Shown: positions 28,177 to 36,345 of the stretch, piece by piece | How the letters are laid out: the number at the start of each line of letters is the position of its first letter | Position numbering within the stretch: position 1 is the first letter of the stretch | DNA from: Roseateles sp. SL47 | GTDB lineage: Bacteria > Pseudomonadota > Gammaproteobacteria > Burkholderiales > Burkholderiaceae_C | DNA: 64,000 nucleotides | Direction of reading: 5' to 3' | Assembly (NCBI RefSeq): GCF_026625885.1 | Contig: NZ_CP113068.1 | Location: 4,092,001 to 4,156,000 of the forward strand | Program-made: the position numbers and the translations under genes | Notes under the pieces: model-generated | Databases searched by the model: none | Seen by the model: only the letters and a program-made list of their open reading frames with translations | Told to the model about the DNA's origin: nothing

Positions 28177-29823
28177 TCAGGACTTCTGCATCTGCTGCTG
28201 GAAGGTGATTTCGATGAATTCAGCCGGGCGGCTGATGGCCACCAGCACGGTGACCCGCAAGATGCCTTCGAGGATGTCCTCGGGCGTCATGGTTTCGTTG
28301 AGGCCGACGTGGACGCTGAAGGCGTCCTCCGGCACGGCCCCGGCCAGGCCGCCCCGCTTCCACACGCTGGTGAGGAAGTTGCTGATCATGGCCTTGATGG
28401 TCACCCAGGTGTTGCTCACATTGGGCTCGAACACCATGGCCTTGGCCGCCAGCCGGCAGGACTCTTCCAGCATGATCATCGTGCGGCGCACGTTGATGTA
28501 GCGCCAGTCCAGGCTGTTGCCGTCCAAGGTCCGAGCGCCCCACACCAGCACGCCTTCACCGATGAAGCTGCGAATGGCGTTGATGGATTTGCCCTGGGTG
28601 GTGACGTTCAGGTCTTCCTGGTCTTCATGCGAGATGGAGACGGCCGGGGCCACCACGCCATTGATGCTCACATTGGCCGGTGCCTTCCACACGCCCCGGG
28701 TGTTGTCCACCATGGTGTAGAGGCCCGCCATGGCGGCGGCGGGCGGCATCAGGTTGAGCTGATTGCGTGCCTCGCCCATGAGCGTGTTGTAGAGCGGGCT
28801 GATGGCCACCAGGCTCTTGTGCAGCAGGCTCTTGTGGGTGGTGATGGCGCCCTTCATGGCGTCATCGGCAAGCAGCTTCTTCTTCTCGTCGTCCGACTTG
28901 GTGGTGGACTGATTGATTTCCTCGGTCAGGTCCTTCTTCCAGGCCTCGTCGTCATAGCTGATCTGGCGCAGCGACTTCCACAGCGACTGGCGACGCAGGG
29001 CGGCACCGGTGGTGCCTTGGGCCTGCGGGTCGGCCTCTTCCTTTTCCGGCAGTTGCAGGTCCTGGCGGATGAGGTCGGACAGCAGCGTCGGATTGACGAT
29101 GTTGGTGTAGTCCAGGTCGCGCTCCTGGACGACCGTGGTGCGCACCCAGGGGTAGTAGGCCGCAGCAAAGTCCAGGAAGTTCACACCCAGGCTGTTGCGG
29201 AAGGCCGCCACCGGGTCGCCCTTCGGGTCCTTCTGGTCGCGGTAGCCGCCCCACACGTCCAGGATGGCAATGCGGTTGCGCATCTTGCCGCCGCAATGCT
29301 GGAGCATGGCCTGCTGCACCGAGACGCAGTCGATTTCCTTCAGCAGCACGGCATCCGGAATCACCAGCATGGTGGGTTCCTGCTCCTTGATGAGGGCGTC
29401 GATGCCGCGGGTGAGGTCTTCCGCACCGATGCTGCTGTCGTAATCACCCACCGACACCACATAGCAGGGGCCGCCGCCGTTCTGGAAGAAGTGCCGCATG
29501 CTGTGATACAGCAGGAAGCGGCCGCCGTCCTTGCCGGCTGGCTGGTCCAGCACATAGTCCTTCTTGTTGATCGAGAAGGAGGCCTCCGGGTCATCCGAGG
29601 TCTTGTCCCGGATGGTGAGGTGGGCGGTGGGCGACAGTCCGAAGTAGGTGTGGAATTCCGCCATGGAGCTGATGCGCCAGGGTCGTCCCTTGAGGGACTT
29701 GCCGGCGTTGTCCGCCTTGGCGGTATAGCCCACGAAGGCGGGCACCGCGGTGGCTACCTCCACGACGGAGTTGGGAAAGGCATTTTTCTCAACGATATAG
29801 ACACCGGGTGTCTTCATAGCCAT
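28177..29823 (-). CDS. eCIS sheath protein (Afp2/3-like)
   Basis: A 548-residue phage-tail-sheath family protein. The N-terminus has TPGVYIVEKNAFPNSVVEVA, a hallmark of contractile sheaths. The C-terminal attachment domain has RYINVRRTMIMLEESCRLAA and a terminal strand ending FQQQMQ. This is the only sheath gene of the operon, whereas the Serratia Afp cluster has three, so the sheath is probably a homopolymer. The sheath contracts to drive the tube through the target membrane. Confidence 0.96.
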   Translation of the reverse strand: MAMKTPGVYIVEKNAFPNSVVEVATAVPAFVGYTAKADNAGKSLKGRPWRISSMAEFHTYFGLSPTAHLTIRDKTSDDPEASFSINKKDYVLDQPAGKDGGRFLLYHSMRHFFQNGGGPCYVVSVGDYDSSIGAEDLTRGIDALIKEQEPTMLVIPDAVLLKEIDCVSVQQAMLQHCGGKMRNRIAILDVWGGYRDQKDPKGDPVAAFRNSLGVNFLDFAAAYYPWVRTTVVQERDLDYTNIVNPTLLSDLIRQDLQLPEKEEADPQAQGTTGAALRRQSLWKSLRQISYDDEAWKKDLTEEINQSTTKSDDEKKKLLADDAMKGAITTHKSLLHKSLVAISPLYNTLMGEARNQLNLMPPAAAMAGLYTMVDNTRGVWKAPANVSINGVVAPAVSISHEDQEDLNVTTQGKSINAIRSFIGEGVLVWGARTLDGNSLDWRYINVRRTMIMLEESCRLAAKAMVFEPNVSNTWVTIKAMISNFLTSVWKRGGLAGAVPEDAFSVHVGLNETMTPEDILEGILRVTVLVAISRPAEFIEITFQQQMQKS

Positions 29824-29890
29824 GACGGCCTCCTCTCAGCAGGATTGACAAATGGGCGATACAACGACGCTCAGGTCCCACGCACCGCCA

Positions 29891-30748
29891 TCAGCGATGC
29901 ACATGGATCTCGGAGACCAGCGTCGCCGCGCCGTCGATCTCCTCGCGAGCCAGGTGGCGCGGGCCGGGCACCGGCAACCGCTTCACCAGGACTTTGGGCT
30001 GCCCCGCCTGCCGGCATCTCAACTGAAGACGGGCCTGGGAACGTTCCGCCAGCGCGATCGGTGCGCGGGAGCGCAGCGCCAGCAGGGGGCTTCCGTTGTC
30101 GAGCTGCTCGGCAGCAGGGGGATAAAAGCTCACCGCGCCGTCGGGGTCGTGGATGTCCAGGGCGTCTTCGGACCAGTCGCCGAAAAGGCAGTACTTCCAG
30201 ACCATGCGGCGCGGCTGCAGGGTCCAGCGCAGATGCACCGGACCGGCCTCCGCCTGGGCTGCCGAGGGCGCGTAGCTGCGCAAGCGAGACGGCAGCAGCT
30301 GCAGGACCGCAAAGGGTGGGCGCCAGCGCGCATCACCGGATAGCGCGTAGCCGTCGGCCGGCTGGCCGTCTTCGGGGCGGATCACAGGCATGACGCGCAC
30401 CGTCGGGGCCAGGGGTTCCGGTGAGGGGGGGCGGGACGGGGAGGGCACCTCCACCATCAGCAGCTCCTGCGGACGGGACGCCTCGTCCTCGGTGTAAATC
30501 GGAAACTGCGGGTCGGTCGCGCGGACCAGCCAGGTCAGGGCTGACGGGTCGTCCTCATCCAGCCACGTCCAGCCCTCGGCCGGGCCCAGCAGCCAGAGCG
30601 ATGCACCGTCCTGTCGGTCCAGCATGTCGGCACGGCGCAGGCGGCGGGCGGTGTCGTCGGCCGGCTCGAAGCGCAGGCCACGGGCGCGGCCATCCGCAAA
30701 ATAGCCATGGCCTACGTCCAGGCGCAGCAGAGGCAGGGTGCGGCTCAT
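29891..30748 (-). CDS. Unknown protein encoded between eCIS terminator and sheath genes
   Basis: A 285-residue protein with ATG at 30748 overlapping the DUF4255 gene by four bases (ATGA), so it is certainly read with the operon. The N-terminal part (HGYFADGRARGLRFEPADDT, then ARRLRRADM) and a later LRSRAPIALAERSQARLQLR segment look like ordered domains separated by a Pro-rich linker (PSPSRPPSPEPLAPT). I have a weak impression of similarity to other proteins encoded beside contractile injection systems but no family name. It has no signal peptide or membrane segment. A structural or chaperone role in particle assembly is plausible. Confidence 0.7.
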   Translation of the reverse strand: MSRTLPLLRLDVGHGYFADGRARGLRFEPADDTARRLRRADMLDRQDGASLWLLGPAEGWTWLDEDDPSALTWLVRATDPQFPIYTEDEASRPQELLMVEVPSPSRPPSPEPLAPTVRVMPVIRPEDGQPADGYALSGDARWRPPFAVLQLLPSRLRSYAPSAAQAEAGPVHLRWTLQPRRMVWKYCLFGDWSEDALDIHDPDGAVSFYPPAAEQLDNGSPLLALRSRAPIALAERSQARLQLRCRQAGQPKVLVKRLPVPGPRHLAREEIDGAATLVSEIHVHR

Positions 30749-31320
30749 GCGGCACTCCCCAGGCGCAACTGCGGCTCTTGCACCGACGGCAGGCTGCCCT
30801 GGCTCTGGCCGGCATCGATGGTGATCAGCCGAAGGCGGTACATCACCGACGGCATGTAGCGCCCGCCAAACAGGCCCCACACCTGGGACAGCTCGCTGAA
30901 GTTGAGGTTTTCCAGGTCCAGCACCAGCCGGTCGATGCGGCCATCCAGGTCCGGGGTGTTGTGATGGTCAAACACCGGGCGGGACTGGAAGAAGGCCAGA
31001 GTGCTGGACAGTAGCTTCAGGCCTTCCGGATAGGTGGAGCCGCCAAAGTTGGCCGCAATCATCAGCATCACGTTCAGCTGCACCGGCGGCGTCTTGAGCA
31101 GGGTGCGCGCCTGCGGCGCCGAACGCGGGGACAGGCCCCCGGCCGTTTCCCGCTGCAGGTTCACCAGGAACAAGGCCAGCCGGTTGGCGGTCCCGGTGGC
31201 CAAGCCGCCGTCGCATTCATGGAGGCTGGACAGCACCACCAGGTCTTCAGCCACCAGATAGGCCCGCCGCAGCGACTGGTTCAGCTGCTGGGCGATGTGG
31301 GCGAGCGCGGCGTCGATCAT
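30745..31320 (-). CDS. DUF4255 (Pvc16 N-terminal) tail terminator protein, Afp16-like
   Basis: A 191-residue protein of the DUF4255/Pvc16 family. It starts MIDAALAHIAQQLNQSLRRA and contains VQLNVMLMIAANFGGSTYPE and LNFSELSQVWGLFGGRYMPS, which are typical for the family. Afp16 caps the tube and sheath and stops polymerisation. It is the first gene of the minus-strand operon, directly after the divergent regulatory region. ATG 31320 is the natural start; sequence further upstream is compositionally non-coding. Confidence 0.92.
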   Translation of the reverse strand: MIDAALAHIAQQLNQSLRRAYLVAEDLVVLSSLHECDGGLATGTANRLALFLVNLQRETAGGLSPRSAPQARTLLKTPPVQLNVMLMIAANFGGSTYPEGLKLLSSTLAFFQSRPVFDHHNTPDLDGRIDRLVLDLENLNFSELSQVWGLFGGRYMPSVMYRLRLITIDAGQSQGSLPSVQEPQLRLGSAA

Positions 31321-31587
31321 GGTGGGCTGGCGGGAAGGGGAGATGTCGGATTCGTGAAGACGAGGCGTCGAAAGAGGGGAGCCGGAGGGGGAGCACCGAG
31401 TGGAAGAACGATAGGTGTCGGCGCGTTGCAGACCCATAGGACGAAATCTGAGCTTGGGGCTGACAAGTGCTGATTTCTCTCTCGGAAGCGTGGGGGTGAT
31501 GCGACAGGATGGACGCAGGGGCGACGGGCTCCTAGACTCCACGCCTCGTCCGCCCGGGAATGGATGACGAGAGGGAGAAGACACGAG
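31321..31587. promoter_or_regulatory. Divergent promoter region for the eCIS operon and its regulator
   Basis: These 267 bases hold the start of the 22-kb eCIS operon (minus) and of the large regulator gene (plus). For the plus direction, TGGACG (31510-31515) and TAGACT (31533-31538) are spaced 17 bases apart and could be -35/-10 boxes. For the minus direction, TTGTCA (complement of 31461-31466) and TCCTAT (complement of 31436-31441) are 19 bases apart, a poorer fit. The region is the obvious target for the regulator's winged helix. Confidence 0.4.
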
Positions 31588-34500
31588 ATGAAACCGATCA
31601 CCGACAGCGGCCCCGGGCCGGGCGCCGCCGTGCCCGACAGCCCGTGGAGGCCGGCGCCGCCGCGGGCGGGCCGGGGCGGCGATGCGGACCCTTCTTCCCT
31701 GGGGCACCCCAACGCGGGCGCCTCCGCGCCTGAGGTGGATCTGAGCCAGACCACCCGTTTTCTGCTGGGAGACTGGCTGGTGGACGTGGCGGCACGCCGC
31801 CTGATGCGGGGTGATCGGGCCATCACCCTGGAACCTCGGCCGATGGCCGTGCTGGCCACCCTGTGCCGGCAACCCGGCGTGGTGATGAGTGCGGAAACCC
31901 TGCTGAGCCTCTGCTGGCCGGATGAGAACCTGGGCGACAACCCGGTGCACAAGGTCGTGGCGGGGCTGCGCAAGGCGCTGGAAGACAGTGCCACTTCGCC
32001 GCGTTACATCGAGACCCTTCGCAAGCAGGGCTATCGGGTGGTGGCGCCCATCGGCGTGGTGTCCGCCGTGGGCGGCACCCGCAGCCATGAGGGGGCGTGG
32101 CGGGGCGACTCCCCGTTCTGCGGGCTGGAAGCGTTCGACGAATCCCATGCGGCCGTGTTCTTCGGCCGCGACGACGCCGTGGCGGCCTTGCAATCCCGGC
32201 TGGTCTCGCAATGGCGGCGGCGTCAGCCGCTGGTGGTCCTGCTGGGGCCGAGTGGGTCAGGGAAGACGTCGCTGGTGCAGGCGGGGCTGCTGCCGGCCTT
32301 GAGAGGCCTGGGGCTGGCGGCCCGCCATGCCGTGGCGCCGGCCGGCCTGAGCATCAGTGCCAGCGCCACGGTGGACCTGGCCTCCCTGGGGGAACTGGAC
32401 CCCTGGTCGGCGCTGGCCGGGGGGCTGCTGGACTGGGAGCAGGGCGGCCAGCCGCTGCTGTCGGGCCATAGCATCACCTCATTGGCGGAGCTGCTGCGGG
32501 AGCGCCCGGGGGAAGTGATCCGACTGCTGGACATCGCGCTGCAGGCGCAGGGCGCACCTCAGGGGCCGGTGGCTCCGCCCTTGCTGGTGCTGGACCGCCT
32601 GGAGGCGGTGCTTCAGCTGGGCGCGACGGGGGACGCTTCGCTGGCGACATGCTTCATCGCCACCGTGGATGCACTGGTGAGCAGCGGCCGCGTGCTGGTG
32701 CTGGCCTTGTGCCGCAATGATTTTTATCCGGCCTTGGCCCAGCATCCCACCCTGATGCGGGACAAGGAGCAGGGCGCTCACATGGATCTGGCCCCGCCGG
32801 ATGCGGAGGCGCTGGCGCAGATGATCCGTCTGCCGGCCCGTGCGGCCGGGCTGGTGTTTGGCACCGATGCCAGCGGCCTGAATCGGCTGGACGACCGCTT
32901 GAGTGCCGATGCGATGCAGTCCCCGGATGCACTGCCGCTGCTGCAATACACCTTGCAGGCGCTGTATCTGCAACGCGAAGCGGGGGACGTGCTGAGTTGG
33001 CAAACCTATGAGGCGATGGGGGGGCTGGAGGGCGCCATCGGCCGGCATGCCGAGGCGGTGCTGGCGGGGTTGCCGGCCTCACGGCAGGAGGCGCTGATGC
33101 GCTTGCTGCCACGGATCGTCAGCCTGACGTCGGAAGATGCCACCCCGACCAGCCGATGGGCGGCGGCGGCCTCGCTGGCGGACGATGATGAACGCGCCCT
33201 GGCCCAGGCTTTTGTGGACGCACGGCTGCTGGTGGCGGACCACATTGCTGGCGCCACTGGCTTCCGGGTGGCCCATGAGGCGTTGCTGCGCCAGTGGCCG
33301 CGGGTCACCGCCTGGGTGGCCCAGCACCGGGCCACATTGACCCTGCGCGACGAAATGCGGCATTGGGTGCAGCGCTGGGTGGATGGCGGGCAGGCCGCGC
33401 CCTTGTTGTTGCCCAGCGGTGGCCTGCTGTGGCAGGCATCCCGGGCGCTGCAGGAGGCGCCTGCGTTGTTCAGTGAGGAGGAGCGGAGGTTTGTGGGCCA
33501 GTCGCTGGCGCGCTTGCGACGGCAGCGCCGGCTCCGCTGGGCAGCCACCGGTTTGGTGACGCTGTTGGCTGCGGTGGCTGTGCTTGCGGCCATCGCCTAC
33601 GGGCGGCAGGCCCGCCTGGCGGCGGACCGGGAGCGTCAGAGCCAGCATCTGGCGTCTTTCATGCTGGGGGACCTGGCGGATCAACTGCGTCCGATTGGCA
33701 AGCTGTCGTTGCTCAGCCGCATCGCGGAGCAGGGCGTGAGGGTGCTGGCGCCCGCGGACGGGGCCGGTGAATCGGCAGCGGAATCCCTGCAGCGTGCCAA
33801 GGCGCTTGTGGTGATTGGAGAGGTCAATAGCAGCCGGGGCAAGGGGCGCACGGATGTGGCGCTGGAGGCGCTGGAGGCGGCGAGGCGATTGTTGCCCGCC
33901 GGGAAGCCGACATCGGACGTGGACACGGCGGACTACTACCGCACGCTGGGCGCCAGTGCATTCTGGCTGGGGCAGATTGCGCTGGACAGCAATGACACCA
34001 CCACCGCCATGCAGTGGTTCAACGCGTATCGCGAAGCCTGCGAAGCGTGGCGTAAAGCGCTGCCGGAGGACGGAACGGCGTCGATGGAGTGGGGCTACGC
34101 GGTGAACAGTCTCGGTTCGACGGCGTTTCAGCAGGGCGCCTGGGCGGAGGCGCAGATGTGGTTTGAGCGGGCGCTGGCGCAGAAGCAGGAGGCGTTGCGG
34201 CAACAACCCGAGAGCCGCACGGCACAGACGGCGGTGGCCAGTTCAGAACAATGGTTGGGCATGGTCTATCTCGTGCGTGGATCTCCCAGACCCGCACTTG
34301 CTCATCTCGATGTCGCGCGGGACATGCTGCTGAAGCTCATCAAATCCGATCCCGATGAAAGGGCCAAGGTGCGTCAATTAGGGGTGATTGACATGCGTCG
34401 TGCCGACTCCTTGCGCGCAATGGGGCAGGTCGATGCTTCCGTTGCGGTGATGGAGGATGCAGTACAGCGCATTAAGTCAGCGGTCAGCCTCGATCCGGAC

Positions 34501-35043
34501 AACGACTATTGGAAGCTCGAACTTGCACATGCGCAGGCGACGTTGCTTCTCACGCGTGTGAGCACGGATGCGGCGTCGATGGCGCAGATCAGCGCTTTGA
34601 AAGCTTCTTTGCAGTCGACCAGTACGCATCCAAGACAGTTTGTCCGCCGCGATGCGATGGCACGGCTAGCTGTGACGGAAGTGGCAATAGCGGCAAAAAG
34701 AAGAGATTGGGCAGCAACCCTTCAACTGGCTGCTGGCGCGCGTCAACAACTCACTCTTTTGGAATCAGAGTGGCCCCGGCACTGGCAGATTCAGGATTTG
34801 AGCAGCCGTCTCGCATTGCTGGAACTTCAGGCCTTGAACGCGCAGGCAACAGTCGGACGGCAGGCAATGTGTGCAGATCTGGCCCAGAAACTGTGGCCAG
34901 CTGTCCAGGGGGGGCAGGGTGGCACTCCTCTGGAAGCCTGGATCGCCGCTAGTCATTGCGCGCACCCTGAGAAACCAGAGAATGATTTTCTCCGGCAGTT
35001 GAGTACGGGAGGTTACGTGCCCGTCCAGCCTGCTCTCTTGTAA
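31588..35043 (+). CDS. Winged-helix/STAND NTPase/TPR-type transmembrane regulator
   Basis: A 1151-residue protein. Residues about 50-155 form an OmpR/ToxR-type winged helix (RFLLGDWLVDVAARRLMRGD, and at its end YIETLRKQGYRVVAP). A STAND/NACHT-like NTPase follows, with Walker A LLGPSGSGKTSLVQAG near residue 218 and Walker B-like LLVLDRLEAVL. A single hydrophobic helix (WAATGLVTLLAAVAVLAAIA) sits near 648-670, then about 480 residues of helical, TPR-like repeats. The start at 31588 has GAGGGAGAAG upstream. The layout resembles membrane-bound ToxR/CadC-type regulators with a signal-sensing STAND module. It is divergent from the eCIS operon and probably controls it. Third-position GC falls after about 34280. 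Confidence 0.85.
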   Translation: MKPITDSGPGPGAAVPDSPWRPAPPRAGRGGDADPSSLGHPNAGASAPEVDLSQTTRFLLGDWLVDVAARRLMRGDRAITLEPRPMAVLATLCRQPGVVMSAETLLSLCWPDENLGDNPVHKVVAGLRKALEDSATSPRYIETLRKQGYRVVAPIGVVSAVGGTRSHEGAWRGDSPFCGLEAFDESHAAVFFGRDDAVAALQSRLVSQWRRRQPLVVLLGPSGSGKTSLVQAGLLPALRGLGLAARHAVAPAGLSISASATVDLASLGELDPWSALAGGLLDWEQGGQPLLSGHSITSLAELLRERPGEVIRLLDIALQAQGAPQGPVAPPLLVLDRLEAVLQLGATGDASLATCFIATVDALVSSGRVLVLALCRNDFYPALAQHPTLMRDKEQGAHMDLAPPDAEALAQMIRLPARAAGLVFGTDASGLNRLDDRLSADAMQSPDALPLLQYTLQALYLQREAGDVLSWQTYEAMGGLEGAIGRHAEAVLAGLPASRQEALMRLLPRIVSLTSEDATPTSRWAAAASLADDDERALAQAFVDARLLVADHIAGATGFRVAHEALLRQWPRVTAWVAQHRATLTLRDEMRHWVQRWVDGGQAAPLLLPSGGLLWQASRALQEAPALFSEEERRFVGQSLARLRRQRRLRWAATGLVTLLAAVAVLAAIAYGRQARLAADRERQSQHLASFMLGDLADQLRPIGKLSLLSRIAEQGVRVLAPADGAGESAAESLQRAKALVVIGEVNSSRGKGRTDVALEALEAARRLLPAGKPTSDVDTADYYRTLGASAFWLGQIALDSNDTTTAMQWFNAYREACEAWRKALPEDGTASMEWGYAVNSLGSTAFQQGAWAEAQMWFERALAQKQEALRQQPESRTAQTAVASSEQWLGMVYLVRGSPRPALAHLDVARDMLLKLIKSDPDERAKVRQLGVIDMRRADSLRAMGQVDASVAVMEDAVQRIKSAVSLDPDNDYWKLELAHAQATLLLTRVSTDAASMAQISALKASLQSTSTHPRQFVRRDAMARLAVTEVAIAAKRRDWAATLQLAAGARQQLTLLESEWPRHWQIQDLSSRLALLELQALNAQATVGRQAMCADLAQKLWPAVQGGQGGTPLEAWIAASHCAHPEKPENDFLRQLSTGGYVPVQPALL

Positions 35044-35084
35044 CCCTAGCGTCCATTCGTACGGACCATTGAAGCTTATCTACC

Positions 35085-35582
35085 ATGTCCACCATCGACC
35101 TCAACATCACCAACTACTTTGCGATCCCTGTCAAATTGATTGGCACTGAAGTTCAGACCAAGATCGAAAAGTGCCTGTATTTTGATCTGCAATGGAATCT
35201 TGTGGACTCCAAGGCACTCAAGGACACCATGCAGCAGAACTCTGTGTGCTTGCGCCAAGTGGAATACGCATTGATCCCCTGCGCGGCTCGCGACGCCGTT
35301 GAAAATCTTGGTTTTGAGGTCAATCAGTTGGTCACACTGTTTTCTGCCAACGCCAAGACCTTGGGGTCAACCGCCGGGATGCCGAACTTGTTCCTCGCAC
35401 GGGCGGAAGACTTCCCAATGGTGAACGGCGACATCGGGGCTGCCTGGTCTGTCACCATCCCGCTGGCACCCAAGACTCGCCGTGGTGTGATCCTCGTGTT
35501 CGAGTTCCCTGCACAAGGCGATATCCCGAACCAGCTGATCGCCACTACCGATCCCGAGGTGGAGGCCGGTAGCAGCTCTTGA
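35085..35582 (+). CDS. Unknown 165-residue protein next to the eCIS regulator
   Basis: The protein starts MSTIDLNITNYFAIPVKLIG and is rich in hydrophobic beta-like stretches, with three cysteines (KCLYFDL, SVCLRQVE, PCAARD). No signal peptide or membrane helix is visible. It ends ATTDPEVEAGSSS, a tail that resembles the ends of the two small peptides encoded just to the right on the opposite strand. It follows the regulator gene by 41 bases on the same strand and has lower GC than the neighbours. I recognise no family. It could be an eCIS cargo or a partner of the peptides; both ideas are context only. Confidence 0.75.
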   Translation: MSTIDLNITNYFAIPVKLIGTEVQTKIEKCLYFDLQWNLVDSKALKDTMQQNSVCLRQVEYALIPCAARDAVENLGFEVNQLVTLFSANAKTLGSTAGMPNLFLARAEDFPMVNGDIGAAWSVTIPLAPKTRRGVILVFEFPAQGDIPNQLIATTDPEVEAGSSS

Positions 35583-35864
35583 CACCTTCTGAAACTCAGC
35601 CAGCTTTCCGTTGATTTTCATTGGTCAAGCTGCAGAACCCAGGTCGTCAGCGTTTGTTCCCGAGGCGTCTTGGGTTCCGGGTTCAAGGAAGTTCAGTTCG
35701 ACTAGTGTTCTGTCCCACAAGTTCCTGCCAATGAAACCGCGTCTTTCGCGCCAGTGCTGCGTTGAGAATCCTCGCAATGCTTACTGGCATTGCTGTGGTT
35801 CGCGCCTTGTTCTGGCCCGAAATCCATCGGTTGCATTTTTTGCAGTGACTTGCGATACAGCACA
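35583..35864. other. Convergent intergenic region with hairpin
   Basis: These 282 bases of lower GC separate the 165-residue protein gene from the first small peptide gene. They contain a perfect 7-bp hairpin at 35774-35793 and 8-bp inverted copies of ACTAGTGT at 35701-35708 and 35862-35869. Short open frames here lack ribosome sites and good codon use, so I do not call a gene. Confidence 0.5.
35774..35793. terminator. Hairpin between convergent genes
   Basis: GCAATGC and GCATTGC form a perfect 7-bp stem with a 6-base loop, 72 bases beyond the stop codon of the first peptide gene in the minus direction. It is a candidate terminator for one or both convergent units. Confidence 0.4.
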
Positions 35865-36029
35865 CTAGTTTGAAGAGGTATTACCGACCTCGGGGCCGCC
35901 GGCAACAGCCGCGACCTCATCTGGAGTGAGTTCCATCGGTGCAGTAACACGACCTTCGGTGGTGTTCTGGGACCAGAACTCCTTAAGCAGTTGGGTTGGT
36001 GAACTGGTAGCGACTTCTTGGTTCTTCAT
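35865..36029 (-). CDS. 54-residue peptide with double-glycine leader-like motif (paralogue A)
   Basis: The peptide starts MKNQEVATSS at ATG 36029 with GGAG seven bases upstream and ends at TAG 35865. Its C-terminal third reads ELTPDEVAAVAGGPEVG followed by NTSSN. The L-T-x-E-E/D-x-x-A-V-A-G-G pattern is that of double-glycine leader peptides cleaved by C39-type peptidase ABC exporters, but only nine residues follow the GG. By my count it is identical at 27 of 54 positions to the next peptide upstream, including a central FW pair. No exporter or modifying enzyme is encoded nearby. Function is unknown; a secreted signal or RiPP-like precursor is inferred. Confidence 0.75.
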   Translation of the reverse strand: MKNQEVATSSPTQLLKEFWSQNTTEGRVTAPMELTPDEVAAVAGGPEVGNTSSN

Positions 36030-36052
36030 GTTGTATCTCCGGTGATCTCTAA

Positions 36053-36217
36053 TCAGTTTGATGAGCCAGATCCCACTTCCGGGCCTCCTGCCACTGCATC
36101 CATCTCTTCCAGAGTCAGTTCAACTGGCGCCGACAGACGTGCCTCCACCTCGTTGACGATCCAGAAATCTTTGCGTGATTGCTGCTCATTACAAGCAGAC
36201 GCTGCTCTCACTTTCAT
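36053..36217 (-). CDS. 54-residue peptide with double-glycine leader-like motif (paralogue B)
   Basis: The peptide begins MKVRAASACN at ATG 36217, with GGAGAG about eight bases upstream, and stops at 36053, only 23 bases before paralogue A, so the two are probably cotranscribed. The C-terminal part reads ELTLEEMDAVAGGPEVG followed by SGSSN. Its length equals that of paralogue A, and no gap is needed to align them. It carries one Cys in the variable N-terminal third. Most conserved positions are the FW pair, the AP-x-ELT start of the leader motif, and the whole AVAGGPEVG segment. Family unknown. Confidence 0.75.
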   Translation of the reverse strand: MKVRAASACNEQQSRKDFWIVNEVEARLSAPVELTLEEMDAVAGGPEVGSGSSN

Positions 36218-36345
36218 CGTGTTTTCTCTCCAAGGACGTTGACGGGGACGTCCATTCCCCCGAGCGACAGTCGTGTCGCCATTCAACCCAGGCATGCCTG
36301 AAATTGTGATGGGTGCCTTGCCGTACATGGGCCCTTGTTGAGACC

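Noticed and set aside
9146..31320. Interpretation as a prophage tail or type VI secretion system
   Set aside because: No capsid, terminase, integrase or lysis genes and no TssJLM/TssBC set; DUF4255, DUF5908, DUF4157, AAA+ and CIS tape-measure proteins fit an eCIS.
35611..35868. 85-codon plus-strand frame between convergent genes
   Set aside because: No ribosome site, unusual composition, and it runs into the end of peptide gene A; treated as intergenic.
35701..35869. 8-bp inverted copies of ACTAGTGT as ends of a miniature mobile element
   Set aside because: The arms are short, no flanking target duplication is visible, and the right copy includes the stop of peptide gene A; chance is likely.
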